Source: Rhodobacterales bacterium HKCCE2091
Lineage (GTDB): Bacteria; Pseudomonadota; Alphaproteobacteria; Rhodobacterales; Rhodobacteraceae
Direction of reading: 5' to 3'
NCBI GenBank assembly: GCA_015689685.1
Contig: WVSL01000017.1
Coordinates: 24,051-88,050 of the forward strand
Length of the DNA: 64,000 nucleotides
Under the pieces are notes generated by a model. The model worked only from the letters and a program-made list of their open reading frames with translations, ran no database searches and was not told the DNA's origin. The position numbers and the translations under genes were made by a program. Shown here piece by piece: positions 56,380 to 64,000 of this stretch (position 1 is the first letter of the stretch; every line of letters starts with the position of its first letter).

Positions 56380-58149
56380 TCAATGGTTGTCGCGCGGCAG
56401 GTCGCCGCGGATACGCCGGTAGGCCGTCGCGAGTTCGAGGCAGCCGCCCTGCGCCAGCTGGCCCACGTTGCGGCGGTAGAGTTCCTGCCACGGGGTCTGG
56501 TTGTGCAGGTCCGGCGGGGTCCAGGCGTCGCGGCGGGCCTGCCACTCGGCCTCCGGCACCGTGGCGTCGAGGGTTCCGGCGGCGAGGTCGAGGCGCACGG
56601 GGTCGCCCGTTCGCAGGAGCGCGAGGCCGCCGCCGACCACGGCCTCGGGGCTCGCGTTCAGGATCGAGGGGGACTCGGAGGTGCCGGACTGGCGGCCGTC
56701 CCCGATGGTGGGCAGGTGGTTGATGCCCTGTTTCAGGAGCGCGTCGGGGGGCTGCATGTTCACCACCTCGGCAGAGCCGGGGTAGCCGACGCAGCCGACG
56801 TTGCGGATGAACAGGAACGTGTGTTCGTCGATTTCGAGCGCGGGGTCGTTTATGCGGTCGTGGTAGTCTTCCGGTCCCTCGAACACGACCGCCCTGCCCT
56901 CGCAGACGCCGTCCTTCAGGAAGCGCGCGCGGAAATCGGCGGAGATGACGGAGGTCTTCATCAGCGCGCTGTCGAAGAGGTTGCCGGACAGGACGACGAA
57001 GCCCGCGTCGGCGCGCAGGGGATCGGCGGCGGTGCGGATCACGGCGTGGTCCTGGCTGCGGGCGCCGGCGAGCGCCTCGGCCACGGGCTTGCCGCTGGCG
57101 GTCATTGGCGTGCCGTCGAGGAGGTCCGCGGCGAGAAGCTCACCCATCACCGCGGGCACGCCGCCGGCGCGGAAGAACGACTCGCCGAGGTATTCGCCCG
57201 CGGGCTGCATGTTCACCAGAAGCGGCAGGGCGTGGCCGACCGTCTGCCAGTCCGACACGTCGAGGTCCACGCCGGCATGGCGCGCGATCGCCTGCAGATG
57301 CGGCGGCGCGTTGGTCGACCCGCCGATCGCGGTGTTGACGCGGATAGCGTTCTCGAACGCGGCGCGGGTCAGGATGTCCGACGGTTTCAGGTCGGCCTCC
57401 ACCATCTCGACGATGCGGCGGCCCGTGGCATAGGCCATCTCCATCCGCTCGCGGAACGGCGCGGGGATGGCGGAGGCACCGGGGAGCGTCATGCCGACGG
57501 CCTCGGCCAGCGCGTTCATCGTGCTGGCCGTGCCCATCGTGTTGCAGTGGCCGAGCGAGGGGGCGGAGGCGCAGACGCGGTCCATGAACTCGGGGTAGTC
57601 GATCAGCCCCTCGGCCAGCAGGCGGCGGCTTTCCCAGATGATCGTGCCCGATCCCGCGCGCCGGCCCTTCCACCAGCCGTCGAGCATCGGGCCGCCGTTC
57701 AGCGCGATGGCGGGGATGTCGACCGTGGCCGCGCCCATCAGCATCGCGGGGGTGGTCTTGTCGCAGCCCGTGGTCAGCACCACGCCGTCGATCGGGTAGC
57801 CGTGCAGGACCTCGACCAGCGAGAGGTAGGCGAGGTTGCGGTCGAGCGCCGCCGTGGGGCGCTTGCCGGTTTCCTGGATCGGGTGGACCGGGAATTCCAT
57901 CGGGATGCCGCCCGCATCGCGGATGCCCGCCTTCACCCGGTCGGCGAGGAAGACGTGGATCTTGTTGCAGGGCGCGAGGTCGGACCCGGTCTGGGCTACG
58001 CCGATCACCGGGCGTTCGGATTGCAGCTCGTCGCGGGTGAAGGCCTGGTTCTGGTACCGCTCGACATAAAGCGCGGTCATGCCCGGGTTGTTCGGGTTGT
58101 CGAACCATTCCTGGCTGCGATAGCGGCGGCGGGCGCGGGTGTCGCTCAT
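56380..58149 (-). CDS. IlvD/Edd family dehydratase, probably a sugar-acid (arabonate/xylonate-type) dehydratase
   Basis: 589 residues. Iron-sulfur ligands of the family are visible in APCNKI, TTGCDKTTPAMLM and LGHCNTMGTAST; the C-terminal GRQSGTSESPSILNASPEA segment is typical of aldonate dehydratases rather than dihydroxyacid dehydratase. It would convert an aldonate such as L-arabonate or D-xylonate to its 2-keto-3-deoxy form. It is divergent from an aldehyde dehydrogenase that could act later in the same pathway (2-oxoglutarate semialdehyde oxidation). Confidence 0.85.
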   Translation of the reverse strand: MSDTRARRRYRSQEWFDNPNNPGMTALYVERYQNQAFTRDELQSERPVIGVAQTGSDLAPCNKIHVFLADRVKAGIRDAGGIPMEFPVHPIQETGKRPTAALDRNLAYLSLVEVLHGYPIDGVVLTTGCDKTTPAMLMGAATVDIPAIALNGGPMLDGWWKGRRAGSGTIIWESRRLLAEGLIDYPEFMDRVCASAPSLGHCNTMGTASTMNALAEAVGMTLPGASAIPAPFRERMEMAYATGRRIVEMVEADLKPSDILTRAAFENAIRVNTAIGGSTNAPPHLQAIARHAGVDLDVSDWQTVGHALPLLVNMQPAGEYLGESFFRAGGVPAVMGELLAADLLDGTPMTASGKPVAEALAGARSQDHAVIRTAADPLRADAGFVVLSGNLFDSALMKTSVISADFRARFLKDGVCEGRAVVFEGPEDYHDRINDPALEIDEHTFLFIRNVGCVGYPGSAEVVNMQPPDALLKQGINHLPTIGDGRQSGTSESPSILNASPEAVVGGGLALLRTGDPVRLDLAAGTLDATVPEAEWQARRDAWTPPDLHNQTPWQELYRRNVGQLAQGGCLELATAYRRIRGDLPRDNH

Positions 58150-58220
58150 GTCCCGGTTCCTCTCCCCTCGGGCCTGTCGCCCCGTTCTAGCCAATCGCAC
58201 CGGCGGGCGGAATGGCGTTC

Positions 58221-58284
58221 GCACCGGAGGCCGCGAGACCGCGCCGGGGCGTTTCCGCGCGCTCCGGTCTCGACAAACCGGTGC
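58221..58284. promoter_or_regulatory. Nested 64-base palindrome between divergent dehydratase and dehydrogenase genes
   Basis: The outer arms GCACCGG (58,221-58,227) and CCGGTGC (58,278-58,284) and the inner arms CGAGACC (58,234-58,240) and GGTCTCG (58,266-58,272) are all perfect and share one centre to within half a base. This suits an operator bound by a multimeric regulator controlling both genes. No regulator gene lies next to it. Confidence 0.55.
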
Positions 58285-58333
58285 CGGGCGCTCTTATCTC
58301 TGCCCGACGAGAGGACACGCGGAGGCAGGACAG

Positions 58334-59764
58334 ATGACCAACACGGATCTCTATATCGGCGGCGAGTGGCGCAAGGGCGAGGAAGGCGGGCGGTTCGACG
58401 TCCTGAACCCCGCCACCGAGGAGGTGATCGCCTCCGTCGCGTCGGCCGGGATCGCGGATGCCGACGCCGCGCTGGATGCCGCAGAGGCGGCGATGGCCGA
58501 CTGGGCGAGGCGCCCGGCGCGCGAGCGGTCGGAGGTCCTGCGCAAGGCGTGGGAACTGATGAGCGCGCGGCAGGAGGACGTCGCGCGGCTCATCACGATG
58601 GAAAACGGCAAGGCGCTCGGCGATGCGCGCGGCGAGGCCGCCTATGCCGCGGAGTTCTTCCGCTGGTTCGCGGAGGAAGCCGTGCGCGCGGACGGGATGA
58701 TCACGCGCGGGCCGTCCACTGGCGCGCGTATCGTCGTGCAGCACAAGCCCGCGGGACTTGCCGTGATGGTCACGCCCTGGAACTTCCCCGCCGCGATGGG
58801 CACCCGAAAGATCGCGCCCGCGCTGGCGGCGGGCTGCGGGATGGTCATCAAGCCGGCCTCGGCGACGCCGCTGACGATGCTGGCGCTGATGCCGATCCTG
58901 GAGGAAGCCGGGGTGCCCGCGGGGCTGGTGAACGTGCTGCCGTCGACCAGCACCGGCAAGATCGTCGATCACATGCTGCACGATCCGCGGGTGCGGGTGA
59001 TCTCGTTCACCGGGTCGACATCGGTCGGGCGGACGCTGCTGAAATCCGCCGCCGACCAGGTGCTGAAACCGGCGATGGAGCTTGGCGGCAACGCGCCACT
59101 GATCGTGTTCGACGATGCCGATCTCGACAAGGCCGTCGCCGGCACGATGGTCGCCAAGATGCGCAACATCGGCGAGGCCTGCACGGCGGCGAACCGGATC
59201 TACGTGCAGGAGGGCGTCGCGGAGGCGTTCACGGAAAAGCTCGTCGCGGCGATGGGCGCGCTGAAGATGGGCAACGGGCTGGAGGACGGGGTCGATATCG
59301 GCTCGCTCGTCGACGCGGACACGCGCGACAAGGTGGAGGCCTTCGTGCGGGACGCCGAGGCCAAGGGGGCCAAGGTGAAGATCGGTGGGCAAATGCCTGA
59401 CGGAAAGGGATTCTTCTACCCGCCGACGGTGATGACCGAGGTGCCGGAGACCGCCGACTGCGTCCATGACGAGATCTTCGGCCCGGTCGCCGCGCTGCAG
59501 ACCTTCGCCAGCGAGGACGAGGTGGTGAAGCGCGCGAACGCGACCGAGTACGGGCTGGTCGCCTATGTCTTCTCGGGCTCGATGGAGCGCGGGATGCGGG
59601 TGTCGGAGGCGCTGAACTACGGCATGGTCGGTCTGAACCGCGGGCTCGTCAGCGACCCCGCCGCGCCCTTCGGCGGCACCAAGCAGTCGGGTCTGGGCCG
59701 CGAGGGCGGACACGAGGGCATGTTCGAGTTCATGGAGACGCAGTACATCTCCGCCGAGTGGTGA
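58334..59764 (+). CDS. NAD(P)-dependent aldehyde dehydrogenase (succinate/2-oxoglutarate semialdehyde type)
   Basis: 476 residues. The catalytic cysteine lies in GEACTAANR, the glutamate in MELGGNAP, and the FTGST cofactor motif and late NYGMVGLNRG are those of the succinate-semialdehyde dehydrogenase group, which includes 2-oxoglutarate semialdehyde dehydrogenases of non-phosphorylative pentose pathways. ATG 58,334 follows GGAGGCAGG. Pairing with the divergent sugar-acid dehydratase favours the latter role. Confidence 0.88.
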   Translation: MTNTDLYIGGEWRKGEEGGRFDVLNPATEEVIASVASAGIADADAALDAAEAAMADWARRPARERSEVLRKAWELMSARQEDVARLITMENGKALGDARGEAAYAAEFFRWFAEEAVRADGMITRGPSTGARIVVQHKPAGLAVMVTPWNFPAAMGTRKIAPALAAGCGMVIKPASATPLTMLALMPILEEAGVPAGLVNVLPSTSTGKIVDHMLHDPRVRVISFTGSTSVGRTLLKSAADQVLKPAMELGGNAPLIVFDDADLDKAVAGTMVAKMRNIGEACTAANRIYVQEGVAEAFTEKLVAAMGALKMGNGLEDGVDIGSLVDADTRDKVEAFVRDAEAKGAKVKIGGQMPDGKGFFYPPTVMTEVPETADCVHDEIFGPVAALQTFASEDEVVKRANATEYGLVAYVFSGSMERGMRVSEALNYGMVGLNRGLVSDPAAPFGGTKQSGLGREGGHEGMFEFMETQYISAEW

Positions 59765-59791
59765 CTGGCCGGGGCAGGCAGTCGCCCTGCC

Positions 59792-60913
59792 CTAGCCGAC
59801 CTCCCGCCGCGCGCCGCCGGCATTCGCGCTGTCGGCGATGGCGTGGATCACCCGTTCGATGTGAAGCCCGTCGGTGAAATCCGGCCGCGGGCGGCTGCCC
59901 GAGGCAATCGCGCGCAGAAGCTCCGCGGCCTCGATCGTCTTGAGGTCGAGAAAGCCGATCTGGTGGCCCTGCCCCGGCACGAAGCGGCCGAAGGGCGGGT
60001 GGTCGGGGCCGGACAGGATCGTCCGGAACCCCTGTTCGTCGCGCTTGCCCTCGTTCACGAACACCCGCAGCTCGTTCATCCGTTCCTGTTCGAAAAGGAT
60101 CATGCCGCGGGTGCCGTGGATCTCGAAGTCGAGCCGGTTCTTGCGCCCCCAGGCCGAGCGCGAGGTGGAGATGGAGCCCTTCGCCCCGTTGTCGAAGGTC
60201 ACGAGCGCGGTCGCCACGTCCTCGTTCTCGACCGCGGCGAGGCCGGTGCCGTCGGGCAGCGGGCGGGTTTCGTGGATGACCTGGGTCTCGGCGACGACCG
60301 AGACGATCGGCCCGGCCACCGCCTCCACCAGCGCGACGATGTGGCAGCCCATGTCACCAAGCACGCCGAGCCCGGCATCGGCGATCCGCGCGCGCCAGGT
60401 CCAGGGCAGGTCGGGATCGGCCTGGTAGTCCTCGTCGAACCAGCCCCGGACATGGACGACGCGGCCGATCCGCCCCGAGGCCACGATGCGCCGCGCGTGC
60501 TGCACCGCCGGGTTGTGGACGTAGTTGTAGCCCATCATCGTGATCCGGCCCGAGGCGCGAGCGGCGGCCTCCATCGCCTCGGCGTCGGCGAGCGTCAGCG
60601 CCATCGGCTTCTCGCACCAGACATGCTTTCCGGCCTCCAGCGCCGCCACGGCCATGTCGCGATGCAGGCTGTTGGGCGTGGCGACCGACACGAGGTCGAT
60701 CGCGGGGTCGGACAACAGGTCGCGCCAGTCCCCGGTGCCGCGTTCGAAACCGAACTGCGCCGCCTGCTCCGACGCCTGTTCGGCGGTGGCATCCGCGAGC
60801 GCGACCAGCCGCACGTCGGGAACGTCGCCCATGATCGCGCCCGCGGAGCGGTAGGCCATCGCATGGGTCTTGCCCATGTAGCCCGATCCGATGAGGCCGA
60901 CACCTATCGTCAT
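59792..60913 (-). CDS. Gfo/Idh/MocA family oxidoreductase (inositol-dehydrogenase-like)
   Basis: 373 residues. The Rossmann motif GLIGSGYMGKTH opens the protein; EKPMALT (catalytic lysine region) and the later DMGCHIVAL are family motifs. It probably oxidises a hydroxyl of inositol, a keto-inositol or a related sugar with NAD. It is the last gene of the iol-type operon, one base after the iolB stop. Confidence 0.88.
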   Translation of the reverse strand: MTIGVGLIGSGYMGKTHAMAYRSAGAIMGDVPDVRLVALADATAEQASEQAAQFGFERGTGDWRDLLSDPAIDLVSVATPNSLHRDMAVAALEAGKHVWCEKPMALTLADAEAMEAAARASGRITMMGYNYVHNPAVQHARRIVASGRIGRVVHVRGWFDEDYQADPDLPWTWRARIADAGLGVLGDMGCHIVALVEAVAGPIVSVVAETQVIHETRPLPDGTGLAAVENEDVATALVTFDNGAKGSISTSRSAWGRKNRLDFEIHGTRGMILFEQERMNELRVFVNEGKRDEQGFRTILSGPDHPPFGRFVPGQGHQIGFLDLKTIEAAELLRAIASGSRPRPDFTDGLHIERVIHAIADSANAGGARREVG

Positions 60914-60914
60914 G

Positions 60915-61736
60915 TCATTGATCCCGCTTGAAGATCCAGTCGTGGTCCGGGTGATTGCGGAACCGCCAGTTCCGCCGCGGCCCGGCCATCACGTTGAGGT
61001 AGTACATCTCGTAGCCGTAGGGCGCGGCGCAGGGATGGTGGCCCCTGGGCACCAGGACGACATCGTGGTTCGCGGGGCTCATGGTCTCGTCCAGCGACCC
61101 GTCCTCGGTGAACACGCGCTGGTGGCCGTAGCCCTGCGGCGGGTTCAGCCGGTGGTAATAGGTCTCTTCGAGGTAGGTCATGTTCGGGAAGTCGTCCTCG
61201 TCATGACGATGCGGCGGGTAGGACGACCAGTTGCCCTGCGGGGTGAACACCTCGGTGACGAGAAGGCTGTCGGCGACATCTGCATCCTCCATCGCGATGT
61301 TGTGGATGTGGCGCGTGTTCGCGCCCTTGCCGCGGGTGACCATCCCGGGGCGCGGCAGAACGCGGGCCGCGTGACCGCCGTGGCCCGGCGCGGTGCAGAC
61401 GCCGATGGTGCAGCCGGTCGTCGCGGTCGCGGTCCAGTCCGCGCCGTTCGGCACGTAGACGGAATGGGGCGGGGTCTTGTCGAACACGTTCATCCGGTCG
61501 CCCTGCTCGCCGAAATCCCGGCCCGCCGCCACGATCCGCGCCTTGCCCTCGACCATCACCAGGATCGCCTCGCGGTCGCCGGTGGCCTCCGACACGGCCT
61601 CGCCGGGTTCCAGGCGGTAGCAGGTGAAACCGACATAGCCCCAATCGGGCGACAGCCCGGATCTCGCGCCGTCGACGGTGATGGCATGGATCCGGCCCGT
61701 GTCGGCCACGGGCTTGCGCAGGAGCGGTGAGGTCAT
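60915..61736 (-). CDS. iolB: 5-deoxy-glucuronate isomerase
   Basis: 273 residues with a double-cupin fold. Metal ligands are in SSYPPHRHDEDDFPNMTYLEETYYHR, the strongest IolB signature. It converts 5-deoxy-glucuronate to 2-deoxy-5-keto-gluconate in myo-inositol breakdown. ATG 61,736 has GAAAGGAC upstream; the frame extends 14 codons further. It lies between the dioxygenase and the dehydrogenase genes. Confidence 0.93.
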   Translation of the reverse strand: MTSPLLRKPVADTGRIHAITVDGARSGLSPDWGYVGFTCYRLEPGEAVSEATGDREAILVMVEGKARIVAAGRDFGEQGDRMNVFDKTPPHSVYVPNGADWTATATTGCTIGVCTAPGHGGHAARVLPRPGMVTRGKGANTRHIHNIAMEDADVADSLLVTEVFTPQGNWSSYPPHRHDEDDFPNMTYLEETYYHRLNPPQGYGHQRVFTEDGSLDETMSPANHDVVLVPRGHHPCAAPYGYEMYYLNVMAGPRRNWRFRNHPDHDWIFKRDQ

Positions 61737-61749
61737 CGTCTGTCCTTTC

Positions 61750-62898
61750 TCAGGGCGCGCGCCGGGCGGCCTGTGCATCGAGCGCCGCGTTCAGGTCCGC
61801 CGCCGGCATCCCGGCCGCGAGCGCGCGGGTCATCAGCGCGGCCTGGGTTTCGGGCGCGAGCCCGCCCGCGGGCGGGTCGGTGTCGAGGTTGGTGGGAAAG
61901 CTGTAGCCCTCGGCGCAGGCGGCGATGGCGGCGCGGGCACGGTCGCCGGGCAGGTCGAGCGACTGGAGGGCGGGATAGAGCGCCTTCGACATCGCGAGCC
62001 GGTCGACGCTTTCCATCGCCCGGCCCATCGCCGAGGACACCTGCAACAGGTTCGCCATCCGGTGGATGCTGGCCGAGCGGTTCTCGCCCGCGGCGTGGAA
62101 CAGCGCGGGCGAGAAGAACACCGCGTCGCCCCTGGCGAGGGGCAACTGGATGCAACGGGCCTCGAAGAACTCCGCGAAGTCCGGGCGGCGGTAGGCCATG
62201 TATCCCGGCCCGTAGCCCTGGCTGAACGGCAGGAGTTTCGTCGGCCCGCTTTCCACCGGCATGTCGCAATGGGCGACAGCACCCTGCAGCGTCAGGAACG
62301 GCGACAGCTCGTGCACATGGGCGGGAAAGCGGGTCGCTTCCTCCCCGGTCTGGAAGCCGAGATGGTAGTCGCGGTGCGCGGTCTGCGCCTTGCCGCCGGG
62401 CCGCACGAGATTGACCTGCGCCGTGACCTGGTAGCCGGGGCCGAGCCAGGCCTCGCAGACCGCGTCGATGGCGGGGCTGCCGAAGTAGCGCGCGAAGGTC
62501 GCGGGCGCGCGGAGGCAGAGTTTCTGCAACGCGTTCCAGATCCGGTCGTTGGCCCCGGCGGCGGCGAAATGGTCGGCCTTCGCGCCCGATGCCGCGCGCT
62601 CGTCGGCGATGATCGCCTCGTGGACGGCGGTGGCGTCGTCGAGCGCCCCGGTATCCGGCACCGCGCCCTCGATCACCAGGACGCCCGCGCCGTTCCGCAG
62701 GACCCGCGCCCATTCCGCCAGGACCGCCCGGCGGCCGGCGGGGTCGCCAATTGGCAGGTCGCGGGCCGCGTAGATCGGCACCTCCGACGCGATGCGCGCG
62801 GCGCGGGGCACGTCCGCTCGGTCGGTGCTCCGGCCGGTGGCGCGCGCGAAGTCGTCGAGCGCGCAGTCGCCGGTATCGTAGAACGCAAGGTCCTTCAT
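61750..62898 (-). CDS. Phytanoyl-CoA dioxygenase (PhyH) family protein
   Basis: 382 residues. The Fe(II) triad of a 2-oxoglutarate-dependent oxygenase is visible as HRD in AHRDYHLGF and a distal histidine in ALFHAAGENRS, with the nearby arginine as 2-oxoglutarate contact. Such an enzyme is not part of the textbook inositol pathway, yet it sits between iolB and iolE and overlaps the small membrane protein gene (ATGA), so it belongs to the operon. It may hydroxylate or demethylate an inositol derivative such as an O-methyl-inositol; this is inference. Confidence 0.85.
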   Translation of the reverse strand: MKDLAFYDTGDCALDDFARATGRSTDRADVPRAARIASEVPIYAARDLPIGDPAGRRAVLAEWARVLRNGAGVLVIEGAVPDTGALDDATAVHEAIIADERAASGAKADHFAAAGANDRIWNALQKLCLRAPATFARYFGSPAIDAVCEAWLGPGYQVTAQVNLVRPGGKAQTAHRDYHLGFQTGEEATRFPAHVHELSPFLTLQGAVAHCDMPVESGPTKLLPFSQGYGPGYMAYRRPDFAEFFEARCIQLPLARGDAVFFSPALFHAAGENRSASIHRMANLLQVSSAMGRAMESVDRLAMSKALYPALQSLDLPGDRARAAIAACAEGYSFPTNLDTDPPAGGLAPETQAALMTRALAAGMPAADLNAALDAQAARRAP

Positions 62899-63107
62899 TC
62901 GCCGTCCTCCCCCGTGCCGTCGTCCCCGCCGGGGTCCTTGCGGACGACGAAGAAGTTCCACACAGCGACCGCGCCGAAGGCCGCGAAGATCATCGCCCAT
63001 CCCGGGTTGCCGCCGGACAGTTCCACCGCCGCCCATCCGAAGCACACCGCGACCACCGCGATCCGGATCCAGAGCGGGCGGAAGAACGGGTGATCGAGGC
63101 CGAGCAT
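62895..63107 (-). CDS. Small inner-membrane protein, 70 residues
   Basis: Starts MLGLDHPFFRPLWIRIAVVA at ATG 63,107. Two hydrophobic segments (about 14-30 and 35-53) are joined by a short SGGNPG turn, and the tail is acidic. Its ATG shares one base with the iolE stop and its stop overlaps the dioxygenase start, so it is an integral part of the operon. No named family was recognised; a transporter subunit or anchor role is possible. Confidence 0.75.
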   Translation of the reverse strand: MLGLDHPFFRPLWIRIAVVAVCFGWAAVELSGGNPGWAMIFAAFGAVAVWNFFVVRKDPGGDDGTGEDGE

Positions 63108-64000
63108 CAGGACACGACCTCGAGCCCGGCATCGCGGCAGACCGCGAGGATCGTGTCGTAGCCGAGCTTCGAATACTCGTAGGGCGGGGCCTTGGCCGGG
63201 TCCTGTTCGGCCTCCACCACGATCCAGCCCGCGTATCCCATCCTCGCGAGCCGGTCGGTGACGGCGGCGAAGTCGATGGAGCCCTCGGGGTCGCCCGGCA
63301 CGGTGAAGGCCCCCGCGATCACCGCGTCGAGAAAGCTGCCCCGGCGGGCGCGGATGTCGCGGGTCACGGGCACCCGCACGTCCTTGTAGTGGACGTGCAG
63401 GATGCGGTCGCCCCACCGGTCCAGCACCCGGAGCGGGTCGGCGCCGCCGAAGGCGAGGTGGCCGGTGTCGTAGAGCAAGTGGACCTCGGGCGGGGTGGCG
63501 GCCATCAGGCGGTTCACGTCCTCCTCGTCCTCGATGATGGAGCCCATGTGGTGGTGATAGGCCAGCGGCATCCCCTCGCCCGCCATCCACTTCGCAAGCT
63601 CGCCGAGCTTCGCGCCGTAGGCCACGATCTCGTCGGCATCGAACTTGGGGCGCTCTTCGACCGGCGTGTCCCGTGCGCCCTGGACCGTGTTGGAACACTC
63701 GGCATAGACGATGCAGGGCGATCCGAGCGCCACGAACTGCGCCACCTGCCCCGCCACCGCGGCCTTTTCCGTCGCGATGTCGTTGACGACGAGGTTGCCG
63801 GAGCACCAGCCGCCGCACAGCGCGATACCGGCGACGTCGAGATAACGGCGCAGCCCCTCGGTGTCCTGCGGCATCCGCTGGCCCCGTTCGACCCCGGTAT
63901 AGCCGATCTCGCGCGCCTCGCGCAGGGCCTGTTCCATGGTGAAGCCCGCGGTGATGTCCGGGAGGTCGTCGTTTTGCCAGGCGATTGGGGAGATTCCGAT
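63107..64000 (-). CDS. iolE: 2-keto-myo-inositol dehydratase, 5' end beyond the window
   Basis: 298 codons visible; the frame continues off the right edge, where the sequence reads IGISPIAWQNDDLPDITAGF, the usual IolE start region, so only a few residues are missing. Xylose-isomerase-like barrel with metal-site motifs AYHHHMGSIIE, LLYDTGHLAFGG and HVHYKDVR. It dehydrates 2-keto-myo-inositol (inosose) in the iol pathway. Confidence 0.93.
   Translation of the reverse strand: MGISPIAWQNDDLPDITAGFTMEQALREAREIGYTGVERGQRMPQDTEGLRRYLDVAGIALCGGWCSGNLVVNDIATEKAAVAGQVAQFVALGSPCIVYAECSNTVQGARDTPVEERPKFDADEIVAYGAKLGELAKWMAGEGMPLAYHHHMGSIIEDEEDVNRLMAATPPEVHLLYDTGHLAFGGADPLRVLDRWGDRILHVHYKDVRVPVTRDIRARRGSFLDAVIAGAFTVPGDPEGSIDFAAVTDRLARMGYAGWIVVEAEQDPAKAPPYEYSKLGYDTILAVCRDAGLEVVS

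Overview
The window is about 70% G+C, almost wholly coding, and looks like the chromosome of an alphaproteobacterium of the Rhodobacterales (Roseobacter/Paracoccaceae-like). Evidence for this: the lptF-lptG-lptD-surA-pdxA-rsmA cluster, the prfA-prmC-DUF4167 run, a rhizobial/roseobacter-type rhamnose locus (rhaDI divergent from rhaRSTPQMK), frequent ATGA stop/start overlaps, and many TRAP-free ABC uptake systems. No rRNA, tRNA, insertion sequence, prophage or CRISPR array was seen.

Layout. 1-1,712 (minus): the end of a molybdenum-hydroxylase operon (NIPSNAP protein, CoxM-like FAD subunit, CoxS-like 2Fe-2S subunit, first codons of a CoxL-like subunit), divergent from a MocR/GntR-aminotransferase regulator. 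3,343-5,929 (minus): a NitT/TauT-type ABC importer, followed on plus by a TauE/SafE-type permease. The intergenic regions of this block share a GATTGTC/GACAATC motif, so it may be one catabolic regulon. 7,018-11,767: a P-loop sugar/nucleoside kinase-like gene, then a red-light sensing unit (heme oxygenase bphO, bacteriophytochrome HWE kinase with receiver, and a small PAS protein). 11,787-22,551: a complete L-rhamnose locus: isomerase, bifunctional aldolase/dehydrogenase, DeoR regulator, ABC importer, mutarotase and kinase, with a clear dyad operator.

22,565-26,080 (minus): the most unusual locus. It holds a 932-residue protein joining a class-3 lipase to a subtilisin-type protease, followed by an uncharacterised gene with a hydrophobic segment and a probably frameshifted 5' end. 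26,239-32,057 (minus): an oligopeptide-type ABC importer whose DppC and DppD parts are one polypeptide with extra membrane segments, divergent from a DUF1028 gene and near a GntR/FCD regulator and ispD. 34,977-38,482: small proteins, a CAP-domain protein with low-complexity linkers, ndk, a DUF2087 protein and a lower-G+C orphan ORF. 38,610-43,388: ABC-F ATPase, exported protein, MarC, aspartic protease, holC.

43,399-52,527: pepA and the outer-membrane biogenesis operon lptFGD-surA-pdxA-rsmA. 53,022-56,275: DUF4167, prmC, prfA, DUF1499. 56,380-59,764: divergent sugar-acid dehydratase and aldehyde dehydrogenase separated by a large nested palindrome. 59,792-64,000 (minus): an inositol-type operon (iolE, small membrane protein, PhyH-type dioxygenase, iolB, Gfo/Idh/MocA dehydrogenase). 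Much of the window is therefore sugar, polyol and peptide uptake and catabolism, placed around ordinary housekeeping genes.
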